A stretch of DNA of 64,000 nucleotides, taken from positions 806,001 to 870,000 of the forward strand of contig NC_092406.1 of assembly GCF_009017415.1 (NCBI RefSeq). The letters run 5' to 3'. The position numbers were made by a program, and so were the translations under genes. Source of the stretch: Aspergillus flavus (Eukaryota; Ascomycota; Eurotiomycetes; Eurotiales; Aspergillaceae). Below the pieces are notes generated by a model that was not told the origin of the DNA, did no database searches, and was given only the letters and a program-made list of their open reading frames with translations. Positions 21,410 through 33,245 of the stretch are shown here, in pieces; position 1 is the stretch's first letter; each line of letters opens with the position of its first letter.

Positions 21410-23131
21410 ATGTCGGACATTAGAGTGTGCTTTCCTGATCGCCCCCAGTTCTCAGGGTTCATGAAGCCCTGTCGCGTGGAAGGAGATGTATCCCAATTGG
21501 AGGTTTACGGTGAGATCCCCAAGGAGATTGATGGAGTCTTCTATCGGGTAATGCCTGATCCTCAACTCCCCCCTTTCATTGACAATGATCCAGTAAGCAA
21601 ACATTCCACTAACCTATCCTCCTCCTCTTGCCTACCAATGGAAAAGACTGACTGAGAAAAGTGGTTCAACGGAGATGGAAATGTCAGTGCCTTCCGCATC
21701 AAAGACGGCCGTGCGTCATTCCGGCAACGATACGTGAGAACTGAGAAGTTTGTGCGAGAGCGCGAGGCTCAACGCGCATTGATCGGTTAGTAGTGCATCA
21801 ACCAATTCTAGTGAGACTAACACCCATCGAAGCTAACTATCCAGCCAGGCAAATACAGAAATAAGTTTACCGACGCGGTGGAGTTCAAAGTCCGCAGCAC
21901 GGCCAACACTAATGTGGTCTACTTCAACGGGCAACTACTGGCTCTAAAAGAGGATTCTCCCCCTTATGCGATGGACCCTGTGACATTGGAGACCAAGGGG
22001 CTGTATGACTTCGAGGGCCAGCTGCCCAGCCTCACCTTCACTGCGCATCCAAAGTTTGACCCGGTCACCGGTGAGATGGTCTGTTTTGGATACGAAGCGC
22101 GGGGCGATGGCACCCCCGACGTGTGCTATTACAGCGTTTCACCGACTGGCAAGTTCACGGAGGTGGTCTGGCTGGTCGCGCCGGTGGTGGCGATGATTCA
22201 TGACTTTGCCGTGACGGAGAACTGGGTCAGTGAGCCTGTTCCTCGAAGCGTTAGGGGATCTACACTAACACCAAATGTAGGTAGTTTTCCCAATCATACC
22301 TCAGGTCTGTGATATTCAACGCATGAAACAAGGAGGCGAGCACTGGCAGTGGAGCCCCGAGACACCACTTTATTTGGGGATCATGCCCCGTCGAGACGCC
22401 AAAGCGGGAGATGTGAAGGTATGGCAGTCTCTCGCCCTCCGTCTGGGGTTACCGGGAGTTCTAATCCAATGCAGTGGTTCCAATATAAGAATTCCTTCCC
22501 CGGTCACACAGCCAACGCCTACGAGGATGAACAGGGTCACCTGGTGATTGATTTGGGCTTGAGTGAGAAGAATGTGTTCTTCTGGTGGCCGGATGCCCAG
22601 GGAAGTGCACCGGAGCCCAGTTCGATTGTCTCCCAGCTGGTTCGGTTTACCATCGATCCCCAGTCCGAGAAGCGGGCCCTCTCGAAACCCGAAATTTTGC
22701 AGCACGGCAACTCAGAGTTCTACCGAATTGATGACCGGTTTGCTACCTGTCCCTATCGCCATTGCTACTTCGACCTGATGGACCCGCAGCTAGGTACCGA
22801 TCTCGAACGGATTGGGCCTAAGTTGGGAGGTGGGTTCCCGTTATATAACGCCGTGGCCCACTTTGACAACGTCACGGGGGAAACAGAAGTCTACTTCCCA
22901 GGAGACGTCCATCTGGTCCAGGAGCCAGTATTTCTCCCACGCAAGGACTCGACTACAGAGGGGGATGGGTATATTCTGGTACTGGTCAACAACTATGAGA
23001 CCATGGCAAGCGAGCTGCATCTACTGGACACGCGAGACTTCACTCGCGCGCAGGCCAAGATCCTGCTTCCGGTCCGCTTGCGCCAGGGTTTACATGGAAG
23101 CTGGGTGGATGGAAGAGATCTCAACCCATAG
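21410..23131 (+). CDS. carotenoid oxygenase (RPE65/lignostilbene dioxygenase) family
   Basis: Five exons (21410-21592, 21662-21785, 21849-22225, 22281-22418, 22475-23131) join in frame to 492 residues. The enzyme splits a C=C double bond with dioxygen at a non-haem Fe(II). The four iron His are all visible: FTAHPKFDP, AMIHDFAVTENW, SFPGHTANAYE and RQGLHGSWV near the C-terminus. FNGDGNVSAFRI and RYVRTEKF are standard fungal CCO landmarks. Fungal members include carotenoid cleavers and stilbene cleavers (lignostilbene, resveratrol). Placement beside an aldehyde dehydrogenase, a hydroxylase and gentisate dioxygenase argues for a stilbenoid or similar phenylpropanoid giving a hydroxybenzaldehyde. 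The start chosen (MSDIRVCFPDRPQF) is the second in-frame ATG; the first is at 21368. Confidence 0.93.
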
Positions 23132-23938
23132 ATAGCGTAATTGTGATAGATCTGGCGGTCATCAGTGTCGTTTCAGTATTGGAATTGAGCTATTCCAAGT
23201 AACTATCATTCCTTGTATTTGCAGACGTTGGAACATAGGAAGAAAGGTGTTCTTAAGGGTAGAGATTATAACGCCACGACACCTGTCCAACACCCTATAA
23301 AGATTTGGGTCGCTCGGGGAATTCAGAACCCTAAGTAATTCGTTCTGTTCCAATCCTAGTACATTCTTCCTTGTAATCTTAGATACTCCCGGTCTAGCCC
23401 TAGTACTATACATTTTGCAGTCCGCTCACCTACAGTGCTCAAGGCCTACTGCCGGCTAGATCTTGTATACCGGAAGGGCACCGATATTAGTGGCGCGCAG
23501 CTATTTGTAAGGACCAACGAGTGTTGCATTCTAGCTACAATCTCAATTGGGTGGTGCCTAAAAAGGTAGGATTGAACGCAAAGACTAAAGCTATCCTAGA
23601 TGCAGAAATACATCCTTTTATATCCTCGTAGTCAGTATGCGCCCGCTACGCTTTAGAGTATCTCAACAACTAGCCTGCATCACACGGGGTTACCCGAGAG
23701 AAAAATATATAAATAAATTAGACGTTGGGGATATGCCAGTCCAGGCCCGACCTTGATGTTATTAGCAATTTGGTCGAGTGTGATTAAGAGAAAATATTCA
23801 TTAGATCCCAGTAGGTGGTTAAAGTCTACAGTACATCCCTTAGCTACCTATGCAACGATCTCCATTGAAAACTCTCGCTGTCGGTACAACTGTGTCCAGA
23901 AAGACCCGGGATTCTAGGACTTGTTTAGTTCATCGACC
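23132..23938. other. convergent intergenic interval, no gene seen
   Basis: Between the 3' ends of the dioxygenase (plus) and aldehyde dehydrogenase (minus) genes. AT-rich, with no supported exon; the opposite-strand frame 23162-23413 has no recognisable feature. Confidence 0.5.
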
Positions 23939-25571
23939 CTACTGATGCAGAGTCACGACTTTAGTTTGGACAAACTCCTCCAACCCCCAGCGAGCGCCAA
24001 ACCGACCCCAACCACTGTCCCCATACCCTCCGTGAGGTAGAGTCGGTTCGTCATGCACCGTCATAGAATTAATGTGGACTGCACCTGCCTGAATAGCACC
24101 GGCCAGCTTAAGGGCGCGGTAATGATTCCGGGAAATTATTGAGCTTGACAATCCATAATTAGCCGCCTGTATGATAGCAGTCATCTGTTCTACTGTCTCC
24201 ACCACTACAATGCCGACCACCGGACCGAAAGTCTCAATTTCAAAAAGCTTCATCTCGGGCGTCAACCCTGTCACCACGGTCGGGGGATAATTTCGATTTG
24301 AGACGTGATTAACTGTGGTGGGAGACGTATGAATCTGGGCGCCCTTGTCGCGCGCATCAGACACGAGCGACTCCACTTTGGCCTTAGCAGACGGTGAGAT
24401 GAGCACCGAGGTAGTATTGATACTGCGTAGGATAGCTAGAATCTTGGCTTCGAGAGCCGGAGCCACGGCGGTTGTAACTAGGACCTTGTCGGTGGACATG
24501 CAGATTTGACTGTTCTGGTACTACTCTTAGCTCTTCCTGTCCCATAGCGCCCATGATCTCGAGATTTCAGCTTACATTGAGAAAGGCACCTTTGGTGATC
24601 TCTTGGGCTGCGAGATCTAAGTCAGCATCATCGAGGACCACCGTGAAGTTCTTGCCACCGAGTTCCAACAAAACGGGCTTAAGGGCAAGGGCAGCTTGCG
24701 AGGCGATGATACGTCCGACGTGAGTTGAGCCAGTAAAGTTGCATTTTTTGATATCGGGGTGGTTTATAAGTACGTCGAAGATCTCCGGCGCATCCTCCGG
24801 TCGATGTAGAAGGAAGTTTAGAACGCCGCGGGGGAAGCCAGCTTGCCGGAATAGCGAGGCGAGAAGGTAGTGAGTTTGGGGACTCAATTCAGAGCCCTAG
24901 ATTGCAAACACCAGTAAGTAAATCGATGATCCCGCGTCTATCAGTAGTAGTCAGTGAGCGGCTTGCCTTCAGGATCGCAACATTGCCGGCAGCAATAGGA
25001 GCCACTACAGCACGGAGACCCAAGATTATTGGGGCGTTCCAGGGAGCGATTCCAAGAACTACTCCAAGCGGCTCTTTAAAGACTAAGCCATAGCCGTTCT
25101 GGATAAAGGGTAGTGAGCCCGTGGCTATACTAGTGGTAAGAGCGCCATACTCCTCGATCATACCGATAGCGCCATCGGTAATGATTTCTGCCCATAGGGG
25201 TCCGCAACTGATTTCTTGATCACACACCCGCTTGATTTCCTCGGCTCTGCTGCGCAAAACCTAGTTACAATAATTGGTTGGTGAGGGTCATTGCATTATT
25301 CATTCATGCTGGGGGGTTCACGAACCTCGGCCAACTTGAAGAGCAAAGTCCGGCGCTCTATCGGGGTCGTTTTTGACCATGCAGCAAACGCCTGGGCGCT
25401 GGACTGTGCGGCTTGTAATGCTAGTTCCTTTGTTGCGCCTTGATAGATAGTGGGACCCTCTGCATATACATTGGCAACGGTGCCGTGCCTATCGTGAGGC
25501 AATAGGACATCCTCTCCATCAATAATAAGGGGAATGGTCGACATGTTCGCGATGGGCTGTGAGGAGTGCAA
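23939..25571 (-). CDS. aromatic aldehyde dehydrogenase (salicylaldehyde/vanillin dehydrogenase-like)
   Basis: Four exons (25571-25326, 25260-24967, 24896-24576, 24514-23939) join in frame to 478 residues. It oxidises an aldehyde to the acid with NAD(P). Landmarks are APWNAPIILGLRAVVAPIAAGN, FTGSTHVGR, the general-base Glu in LLELGGK, the nucleophile Cys in FLNNSQICMST, and the late ETFGPVVGIV. The sequence APWNAP and the start IIDGEDV resemble the salicylaldehyde/vanillin dehydrogenase branch. The second intron (24966-24897) starts with GC rather than GT (AAG then gcaagc); splicing there restores ILKGSELSPQTHY. An alternative start lies at 25544. In the cluster it would oxidise the hydroxybenzaldehyde made by the dioxygenase. 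Confidence 0.92.
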
Positions 25572-26547
25572 GATACACCGAGTGGATAACTTGCAGGCTA
25601 AGTGCTACACAGCATTATAACCACTAGCACAGTTTCAGTGTAGGGGAGAAGAACGGCTAGTAGCACGGCAATGAAAAGATACCTACAGAATCATCCCGAG
25701 ATCGTCGAGTGGAGCCGTAACCAACGCCCCGGGGAGTGAGCGGAAACATCAGGTCACGCCCCGGTAGCTTGATGTCAACGGCCTGGTTGAGAAACAAATG
25801 AATGACATTAGGTCATTTTGCCCTACGTTGACCCCATCGGAGCACTAAAGACAAAATACGCATACGAAGAGCGCTTTGAGACCAAGGACCCTGTTCAACG
25901 CCTCGCTCAGCACTGGCCACTCTGAGCAAGGACCTATGTAAGTACTTTTCCAACCGCTTTAATCTTCAACGACGCATTTATTTCTTGGTTCAGGTCTTTG
26001 GCCTGCTTATTGCGGGTGGGCTCTACTCAATCAGTTTATGACTCAGGAGTTCGAGGAAAGCAATAACCTAGCATAGCATGGAGCTCAGTGCTCATGCGCT
26101 TCGCCATAAGCATTATTGGCAAGATGAACCATGACTAACGATATATCTAGTATAGTATATCTAGTATAGTATATTCTGATCATACTATCAGAAACATAAT
26201 GAGAGCAAAGGCTGATGCAGCTGATATCCAAGTAACTTATGATGAATGTGTGTAGTACTTGCTCTTTTCTTTGGACAACCTTTCGTATCTTCTGATCGAC
26301 TATCCAGAGAAGTGAAAAATATGACTTATCATTAACTGAGATGAAAGTCATGCACGCTCAAACATTTGAGCTGCATTTCAAATTCTACCCAGTCTCTGGT
26401 AGAGTACAGTTTACCGTATTCGAACCAAAACGACGTATTGCAAAACGTTCATCTCACGCGGTTCATAAATCTTATTGGTGCATCTGGAATAAAATGCTGT
26501 CTGCGGAGCGCATTGACAAGGGATATATTCTTACATTATTGAACTAT
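25572..26547. promoter_or_regulatory. upstream region of the aldehyde dehydrogenase gene and 3' flank of the monooxygenase gene
   Basis: About 1 kb with no supported exon. The part near the aldehyde dehydrogenase holds the cluster motif at 25730-25743. A direct duplication, atatctagtatagtatatctagtatagtatat, lies at about 26139-26170. Confidence 0.5.
25730..25743 (+). promoter_or_regulatory. candidate cluster regulator site upstream of the aldehyde dehydrogenase
   Basis: CGGGGAGTGAGCGG, about 160 bp upstream of the start at 25571. It matches CGGGGAGTNNNCGG exactly. Confidence 0.5.
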
Positions 26548-28126
26548 CTACTTCTTCCGCGACCCCTCCCTCTCTGCCCATGCTTGGTCAATCTCGCGCT
26601 CAGCCTCGTAGCCATAACACCACATCTGGGTAGCCGGATCACTCCATTGATTTGGGCTATGGCTGAAGGAAAGACCCTCGACTTCTGGCGCCATGGCCGC
26701 ATCGCGCGCCTCCTGCAGGGGCCCGTCTGCAAAGTGCCACAGCCGGCCGTTCAGCAGGCTGGCCTCCTGCATCTGGCCTGCCCGTAGGATCCGCACTTTC
26801 TCGAAGATGGTCAATGCCTCGGTTAGCTGCTCCTGGGACTGCATGTAGGATAAGGAGCGAGCCAAGGCCACGCCGTCTTCTACGGCCATTGCTGCACCTA
26901 CCATATACCAGTTAATGAAATTGACTCTTCAGAGTGCGTGCATACTTACCCTGCGACATGTACGGCAGCATTGCATGAGCCGCATCGCCCAGAATGACCA
27001 ACTTACCCCTCGTCCAGCGAGTAAGCAAGGAACCACTCATTAAGGGCCATTTAATCGTCTTCTCCACCATACCAATGATCTTGGTAAGCCTGTGGGTACT
27101 CATGAGTAAAGAACGTTTAAACATACAAGAAATGACTCACACGGAGTCCCATCCCTGGAACTCAGTTTTCATGGCCTGTAAGGCTGTCTGGGCGTCCCAC
27201 GTGGCTGGGTCGGAGGTATCTGGGTGTGAGAGAACCATGTTGAAGGCTCTGCCCGCGCCAATCGTATATGTCATAACATGTCTGGAGTCGCCGATCCTGT
27301 GGTCTGGCGTGAGCATAGAGAAATCATGACGGAGAGGCAGGTGAGGACATCTTACCAAATATTGAGTGCAGGCCGTTCCAGAATCCATGATACTTCGGGG
27401 TCATTTCGCATCCGGTTTACGTCCACGACGGCCCGATACGCAGCGAAGCCGGGCTTTTGGAAAGGCATCCTCTTACCATCAAGGATTATATTCCGAGCCA
27501 CTGACTTGATACCTGTCATCCTCTTAGCTCGCATGATTATGTAGAAGCATAGTAGTGGAGGACAAACCGTCCACCGCGACGACAAGGTCTCCGGTATGTC
27601 TTGTGCCATCATGCAGTGTGATGCTGCCCAGCACAGAATCGTAATCGACAACTCTCGCTCCCAGCCTGATCTCAATACCCATGTCCTCAGCTTTCTGGCA
27701 CAGTGCCGAATGAAAGTCGGCCCTATGAATCACATAGTAGGGCGCGTGGAAATTGTCAATAAAGTCCGGAATCAGTCTAGTCTTTCCTATAACCTTTCCA
27801 TTCTGCCACCGACGAAAGGAGATAGACTCTGGCGTGGTGACGTAAGGCTTAAGGTAAGACTCTAGCCCGAGTTTGAATAAGATACGCGCTGAGTTGGATG
27901 GGATTTGAATTCCCGCACCCACTTCCCCGAGTACTGCTGTCTGCTCGTAAATGGTGACCTTGTGGCCAGCCTGGGTGAGAGCGATAGCTGTGACCAGCCC
28001 TCCGAGACCCGCCCCGACAACAAGGATATTCAATGCTGGCGGCCCAGAGGTAGGGTTGGGAAGAGTGGGAAGGGTGCCATCCAGGGTCTTCGCAAACTGG
28101 AGGCAGTTACTGGGGTAGGTCGGCAT
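26548..28126 (-). CDS. FAD-dependent aromatic monooxygenase (salicylate hydroxylase-like)
   Basis: Five exons (28126-27568, 27512-27356, 27296-27141, 27089-26950, 26897-26548) join in frame to 453 residues. It belongs to the single-component class A flavoprotein hydroxylases. The dinucleotide-binding site is VVGAGLGGLVTAIALTQAG with the acidic strand end TIYEQ. YYVIHRADFHSAL and the second FAD motif GDAAHAMLPYMSQGAAMAVED are present. There is no membrane segment. Relatives hydroxylate salicylate, 3-hydroxybenzoate or other phenolic acids. Because the divergent neighbour is gentisate 1,2-dioxygenase, I infer a product of gentisate (for example 3-hydroxybenzoate 6-hydroxylation or salicylate 5-hydroxylation), not catechol. 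It shares a 452-bp promoter with the dioxygenase gene. Confidence 0.93.
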
Positions 28127-28375
28127 CTGTTCATCGGTCAGAAAATATGGCCCATGTCGATTGCGAACCCACTGACCATGAGTGGCCGTTGACTGGGAGC
28201 CGCCCCCGGCCCTTCGCTGGAAACCATGGTAGAAATTGTACGGAGAGGAGAAGTGGCTCTATCGTGTAACGCGAAAGATGCGGCACGTGCTGCAAGCCAC
28301 CCCTAGGTAGCCTCTTTAAAGTTGTTGAGGATGGTCGGGCTATATGGCCCAGCCGATCTATCCCCACTATCTCTT

Positions 28376-28383
28376 ACTCCCCG
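28376..28383 (-). promoter_or_regulatory. half-match to the cluster regulator motif
   Basis: The octamer CGGGGAGT (plus strand ACTCCCCG) lies between the divergent monooxygenase and gentisate dioxygenase genes. The second CGG is absent at the 8-bp spacing, so it is a weaker site. Confidence 0.35.
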
Positions 28384-28578
28384 ACCTACCCCCGATTGAC
28401 AAAGCAATCCGACATTTGCTTGTATCATGAGAATAGGTTCTGAAGCGAATGCAGTTATGGTAAATCTTTATAATAAGAACGCCACTAGTTGACTCGGAGG
28501 AACTACCTTTCCCTTTTTCTTAAGTGTCTGATTTCTGTGGCGTACTCTCTCTACAAAATACCATTTATCCCATTCACG

Positions 28579-29690
28579 ATGGTTCCTTCCATGGATAACA
28601 CACTTGCCCAGAGTACAGACAGCGCGGCTCAACTGCTGCGGGATCTAGAGGATAGCAAAACCATGCCCCTGTGGACCCAGATGACAAGGCTGAACCCCCC
28701 GGAGCCCAATCCCACCGCCGTGCCCTTTGTGTGGAAGTATGACAACATTCGCCCGAACTTGCTGCGTGCTGGTCACCTGGTCACTGAAAAGCAAGCAGAG
28801 AGGAGAGTCCTGATGTTGGTGAATCCTGCTCGAGGTATGTGCCCCCTGGGATGCTTTGGTGGGTAGCCGGGCCCGTTAATGACCAAGTAGATGCTCCCTA
28901 CACCACCGATACACTCTACGCCGGCCTGCAACTGGTTATGCCGAATGAGACCGCTCCAGCCCACCGACACACGGCCTTTGCGATGCGCTATATCATTGAA
29001 GGCAACGGGGGCTTCACGGCGGTGCATGGCAGACGCATTCGCATGCAGAAGGGCGATGTTATCCTGACACCCGTTTGGAACTACCATGATCATGGCAAGG
29101 ATGGCAGTGGCCCAATGATATGGCTAGACGGCCTGGATCTACCCAACTTCCGACACTTCCCGGTCCATTTTGTAGAGCACTTCAGCAAGCCCCGCTACCC
29201 GGCGGAGGATGTCGATACGTCTGCGTCCCCCATCGTTTTCCCCTGGAACCAAATGAAGGAGAGGCTGGACGAGACGGAGGGCAATTGGGCTACCCAGCGC
29301 TATCTGAAAGCTGATGGTCGAGAAGGTAAGCATCCCCAATACCAGGGCCGCTCCGCCCGGTTGGGCTAACGAGGGGAATGAGTAGTGAGTCGTGTTCTGG
29401 GCGGCTGCGCAGAAAGGCTGGATGCGGCCACCTCGTCTCCACGCCGGCAAGACACCCTGTCAGCCGTTTATCATGTCATTACCGGCGAGGGTCACTCAGA
29501 GGTGGGCGGCCAGACGTTGGAGTGGAAGGCGGGAGACACCTTCTGTGTACCCTCCTGGTACCCCTACCAGCATTTTGCTGATGCGGGAGAGACGGTGTAT
29601 CTCTACCGCTTCGACGACAAGCCGATGATCACGGCACTGGGATTTTATCGGTCGGTAGCGGATGATACCGAGACATTGGTCTCGGACTGA
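28579..29690 (+). CDS. gentisate 1,2-dioxygenase (bicupin)
   Basis: Three exons (28579-28834, 28891-29325, 29386-29690) join in frame to 331 residues. It opens the gentisate ring between C1 and C2 to give maleylpyruvate, using Fe(II) in a cupin. The first cupin carries the metal site PAHRHTAFAMRYIIEG and the later His of WNYHDHG; the signature PLWTQMTRLNPPEP precedes it. The second cupin (VYHVITGEGHSEVGG, FCVPSWYPYQHFAD) is degenerate in metal ligands, as usual. It is divergent from the monooxygenase that I infer makes its substrate, and is followed by the Zn2Cys6 regulator. The start could also be Met at 28591. Confidence 0.95.
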
Positions 29691-29842
29691 CAGTGACTGA
29701 AGGGCAGAGTTCGTGTATCGCAGTCGTGTATTGACTTCTAGTTTGTGAGTTATGCAAACTTGTGTAATTTGTCATCTAAACATAATCCGATATTATGCGG
29801 TTCATAAATGTGCACATATGGATCATTGGGCCAACTTAAGTT

Positions 29843-29856
29843 CCGATCTTTCCCCG
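29843..29856 (-). promoter_or_regulatory. degenerate cluster motif upstream of the Zn2Cys6 gene
   Basis: The minus strand reads CGGGGAAAGATCGG, two changes from the CGGGGAGTGATCGG copy at 21312-21325. It is about 130 bp upstream of the regulator start, so autoregulation is possible. Confidence 0.35.
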
Positions 29857-29984
29857 ACTTACGCGGCTACCGTTCCATGCCATGCCCTCTACTCCCAGTT
29901 CCCAGTCCCATCCATAGCCACTGCACGGCCTGGTAAAGATAGCTGTAGCAAAGTCAAGTCATAGATAGCATTAGCCCCCCTACC

Positions 29985-32566
29985 ATGGAGCTACCATCAG
30001 ATCAAGCCACTCTCCAAGGCCCACCGAGCAAACGTCGCCGTGTGGCTCTGGCATGCGATATATGTCGCACGCGAAAGTCCAGGGTGGGCATCCAATGATT
30101 ACAAACGAGCAAATCCACTAATCCTTGTGTTCCTAGTGTGATGGCATCCGGCCCCAGTGTGGCATGTGCAAAGATCTAGGGTTTGAATGTGTCTATACCC
30201 CGGCAGTCACCGCCACCAATGTGATCGTGCAAAAGGAGTGAGCATCGGCGTATTTCATCCCCGTTGATGCATGTACTAATCGGTCCCGAGCTACCTCCAA
30301 AATCTGGAATCGCGGATGAAGTCACTCGAGGATAACCTCAGCACCATGCGGTCAGACATGACGCGGCTGGCGGCGCACATGAGCAGCAAAAGCCCACCCA
30401 GCGACGGTCAACCAGAGCCCTGCCATCAGCCAGTGGTCGATCTAGCAGGACCCGAGGATCCCACGGACGCCATGGGTGCGGTGACCTTCGCGGATGAGGA
30501 AGAGTGCGGGTATTTTGGTGCGGTGATTCATCTGCAATCCGTTCAAATGTAGGCTAATGAGGAACTGCTGCAGGCCCGTCATCGAACATCGCCTTTTTGC
30601 GGCATCTGTCCCGTGCAGTGTCGCACAGTGAAAGCAATCAACAGGAAATCAGCTCTCCCCGGATGGATAAAATTGCCTATGATGGCGGTTTCGTCAGCGC
30701 CACCCGGCCTCCATCGCCGGTATCTGGCCGCACGCCCACGGCTGTCCATGCTGGGCTCGCGACGGATCCTCTCTTGCCGTCATCCGAAGAGACGTTGCAA
30801 TTGATTCGCCGGTACTTTTACGATACGGGTTTGCTGTTCCCTTACATCCACCCTCCGACCTTCTTCGAGACCTATCACCAATTCAAAAACAATGCCAAGA
30901 AAGTACGCCGAACCTGGCTCGGCTTGCTGAACATCATGTTAGCCATGGCCAAAGTTACCGCCGTATCCGCCCGTGCCCAGGCTGAACTGCGAATCAAAGA
31001 GTCCACCCGCTACTATCGGCAGGCTCTTAATTTGTGCCGGGGCGAGATTCTGCGAGGGACGACTTTAGAGGTCGGTGGGTTGGCGCACATTGTCTATTTA
31101 CTTAGCGCGGCAGCAAGATTAACATTCCCGTAGTGCAGTATCTCCTGCTCATGGGCCAGTATCTCCAGGGGACGCAGAAATCCGTCCAGGCGTGGACCGT
31201 ACACGGACTCGCCGTCAAGGCCGCGTTGCAGCTCGGACTACATTCGAAAGATGCCTCCCAGGCGTTCCCGCCTCTCGAGCGCGAGATACGAAAAAGGGCG
31301 TGGTTTGCCTGTGTCGTATTAGATCGGTACACGACCCTCTATAAATTGTCGATTGTAGTTCCCGACTGATTGCTCCCTAGAACTTTGAGTATGACCTTTG
31401 GACGACCGCCTGCGATCCCTGACAATTATGTTCAGCTGGACCTGCCGATCGTCCCAAGCATCAGCGAGGGTCAACCAGTCGTCGATGATGAGACCACTCG
31501 TCAGAGCGTCTATTTTTTTAATCACACTATGTTGGTGGACACCACACCTTCCCCGTTTGACTGTCAGCGCAACTAATCGTGGCTAGAACCTTGTATAAGC
31601 AAATGGGCAACATCATTGACCGGATTTACGGCCAGAATTTGGGTTGTGAACCTAGCCTGTCAGTTGGTGAGACAATGGGCCGACTGCTGTCGATCGAGAA
31701 CCAGCTGCTCTCGTGGGTTATGGCGCTTCCGAACAACCTTCGTCAATTATCGTTGCAGGACTTACGCAAGGAAGTTGGGCAATCGGACTCCCAGCCGCGG
31801 CTGTTTCCCCTGAAGTTTCGGGTAATCCTCACACTGCGATATCTCCACATCCAGATCTTGCTGCATCGGCCCATTCTAGTCAAATTTCTTGATGCTAGTC
31901 ACGCGTTCGGTCTGGAACCCGGCGAGGAGCGGGTTTTAAATGAAATTGGCTATAGTAGCATGAAGAAGTGCGTCGAATCGGCCATGGGTATTATCGACAT
32001 GATCCACGAGCTAGTCTGTGCGACAGGGTGGCAGCGCGATCTTCTTGGGGCGTGGTGGTACTCTCTTTATTACAGTAAGTTGCCCTCCTTGGCTTTCCTT
32101 TGGATTTGCGAGTATCTCATCACTTTGTCTCCCGGGATAGCCTTCAATGCGGCACTGGTCATTATCGGGGCCACCTGGGTACAGCGCACAAGGCAGTCGG
32201 TCCGAGATTTCCCGTCACATCAGCTTGCTAACATCGAGCTCTATCCTGGTCGCGCCGTCGCAACTTTGCGTCAACTGGATATGGGTAATCGGATGGTAGA
32301 TCGCTGCAGGTACTACCTTGAGCAGCTGATATCCATCCTCCATTTAGAGCGTAAGGGCTCTGTTCACTCTGTCGACTCGATAACGCTAATCAGATTACAC
32401 AGCGGAGGATTCAACCGACACGGCCCCCATTGACCTTGACCTGGCCGCCATGGGCAGCTCCACCACGGACGGTAACTTTCCATCGTTTGGCATTGAATGT
32501 GGAGAATTCATGTTGGATGACTTGTTTATAAATATCACACAGGGTCCGGCATTGGAACGTTGGTAG
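29985..32566 (+). CDS. Zn2Cys6 transcription factor, likely cluster regulator
   Basis: Nine exons (29985-30083, 30137-30237, 30291-30517, 30574-31074, 31134-31326, 31381-31530, 31587-32074, 32141-32350, 32403-32566) join in frame to 677 residues. The binuclear zinc cluster ACDICRTRKSR then CDGIRPQCGMC then FECVY has C-x2-C-x6-C-x6-C-x2-C-x6-C spacing (residues about 23-50) after a basic SKRRR. A short coiled coil (YLQNLESRMKSLEDNL) for dimerisation comes next. The fungal-specific regulatory domain follows: YFGPSSNIAFLRHLSR, FPYIHPPTFFETY, QYLLLMGQYLQGTQ, and RKRAWFACVVLDR then TFGRPPAIP. The C-terminal end is acidic (EFMLDDLF). It sits inside the catabolic cluster next to gentisate dioxygenase. 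A positive regulator responding to an aromatic intermediate is the likely role. Confidence 0.93.
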
Positions 32567-32734
32567 GCTGCGCCATCATCGACCACACCTCAGTCTTATT
32601 CATAAGCAGGGAAGGAAGGCTCTGGAACATTTCTTCGCTGTCTCGTTGGAGGCAAGGCTTGAGAGCTTGGTATCGTTTACTCTTGGGTGACCTCCTCTTT
32701 CCCTTTTCAAGAGCCCATACACCAATAACCACCG

Positions 32735-32755
32735 CCCCCCCCCCCCCCTCCCCCC
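32735..32755. repeat. C-rich homopolymer tract
   Basis: Fourteen C, one T, six C. It lies in the 3' flank of the Zn2Cys6 gene. Confidence 0.85.
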
Positions 32756-33226
32756 TTTCTCTCGCTGAGTGGTCAATGTCATGCAGCCTTAGAAGAGCTA
32801 GTAACAAGCTGCCAATCGTTAGTAAAGGGAGCCAGTTGTCAAATTGCTGTGCCGTATTTCGGTGTCGTGACTGTTAATCGCAAATGTGATGACGGTGTTG
32901 TAAGAGAAGATGAGACCTGGGAAGACAATCCGACTGGCTTAGACATGTCCGAGCCAGTAACTACAGACGCGGAGCAATATAATCTACCAATCTCGTTTGA
33001 CGACCTATTATTTTCATATGTTGGTCCGTGGATGGTTCCTCATCCGATGTATCCAGACTTGGCTGTGGATCAGGTTGATGCACGGTTGAACTGGGTGTTA
33101 GAGCTCCACTGCAGCGGTAATTTCCGAGAATAACTCCTTACTTCGAAGAATGTACTTCACATTGAAAGGTATGTAATATCTTGTCTTTTGCCTACTGTCG
33201 AGGATCACAGCGAATGGTAGCGTATG

Positions 33227-33245
33227 TTTTTTTTTTTTTTTTTTT
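33227..33245. repeat. homopolymer T tract (19 bases)
   Basis: An uninterrupted T run in non-coding DNA between the regulator and the second MFS gene. Confidence 0.85.

Noticed and set aside
26341..26787. Plus-strand frame of 148 residues at the end of the monooxygenase gene
   Set aside because: Its second half is antisense to the last exon of the monooxygenase, and the first half has no supporting feature.
32849..33133. Open frame of 94 residues after the Zn2Cys6 gene, thought of as its alternative C-terminus
   Set aside because: The regulator ends in frame at 32566 with a sensible acidic tail, and I found no splice route from it to this frame.
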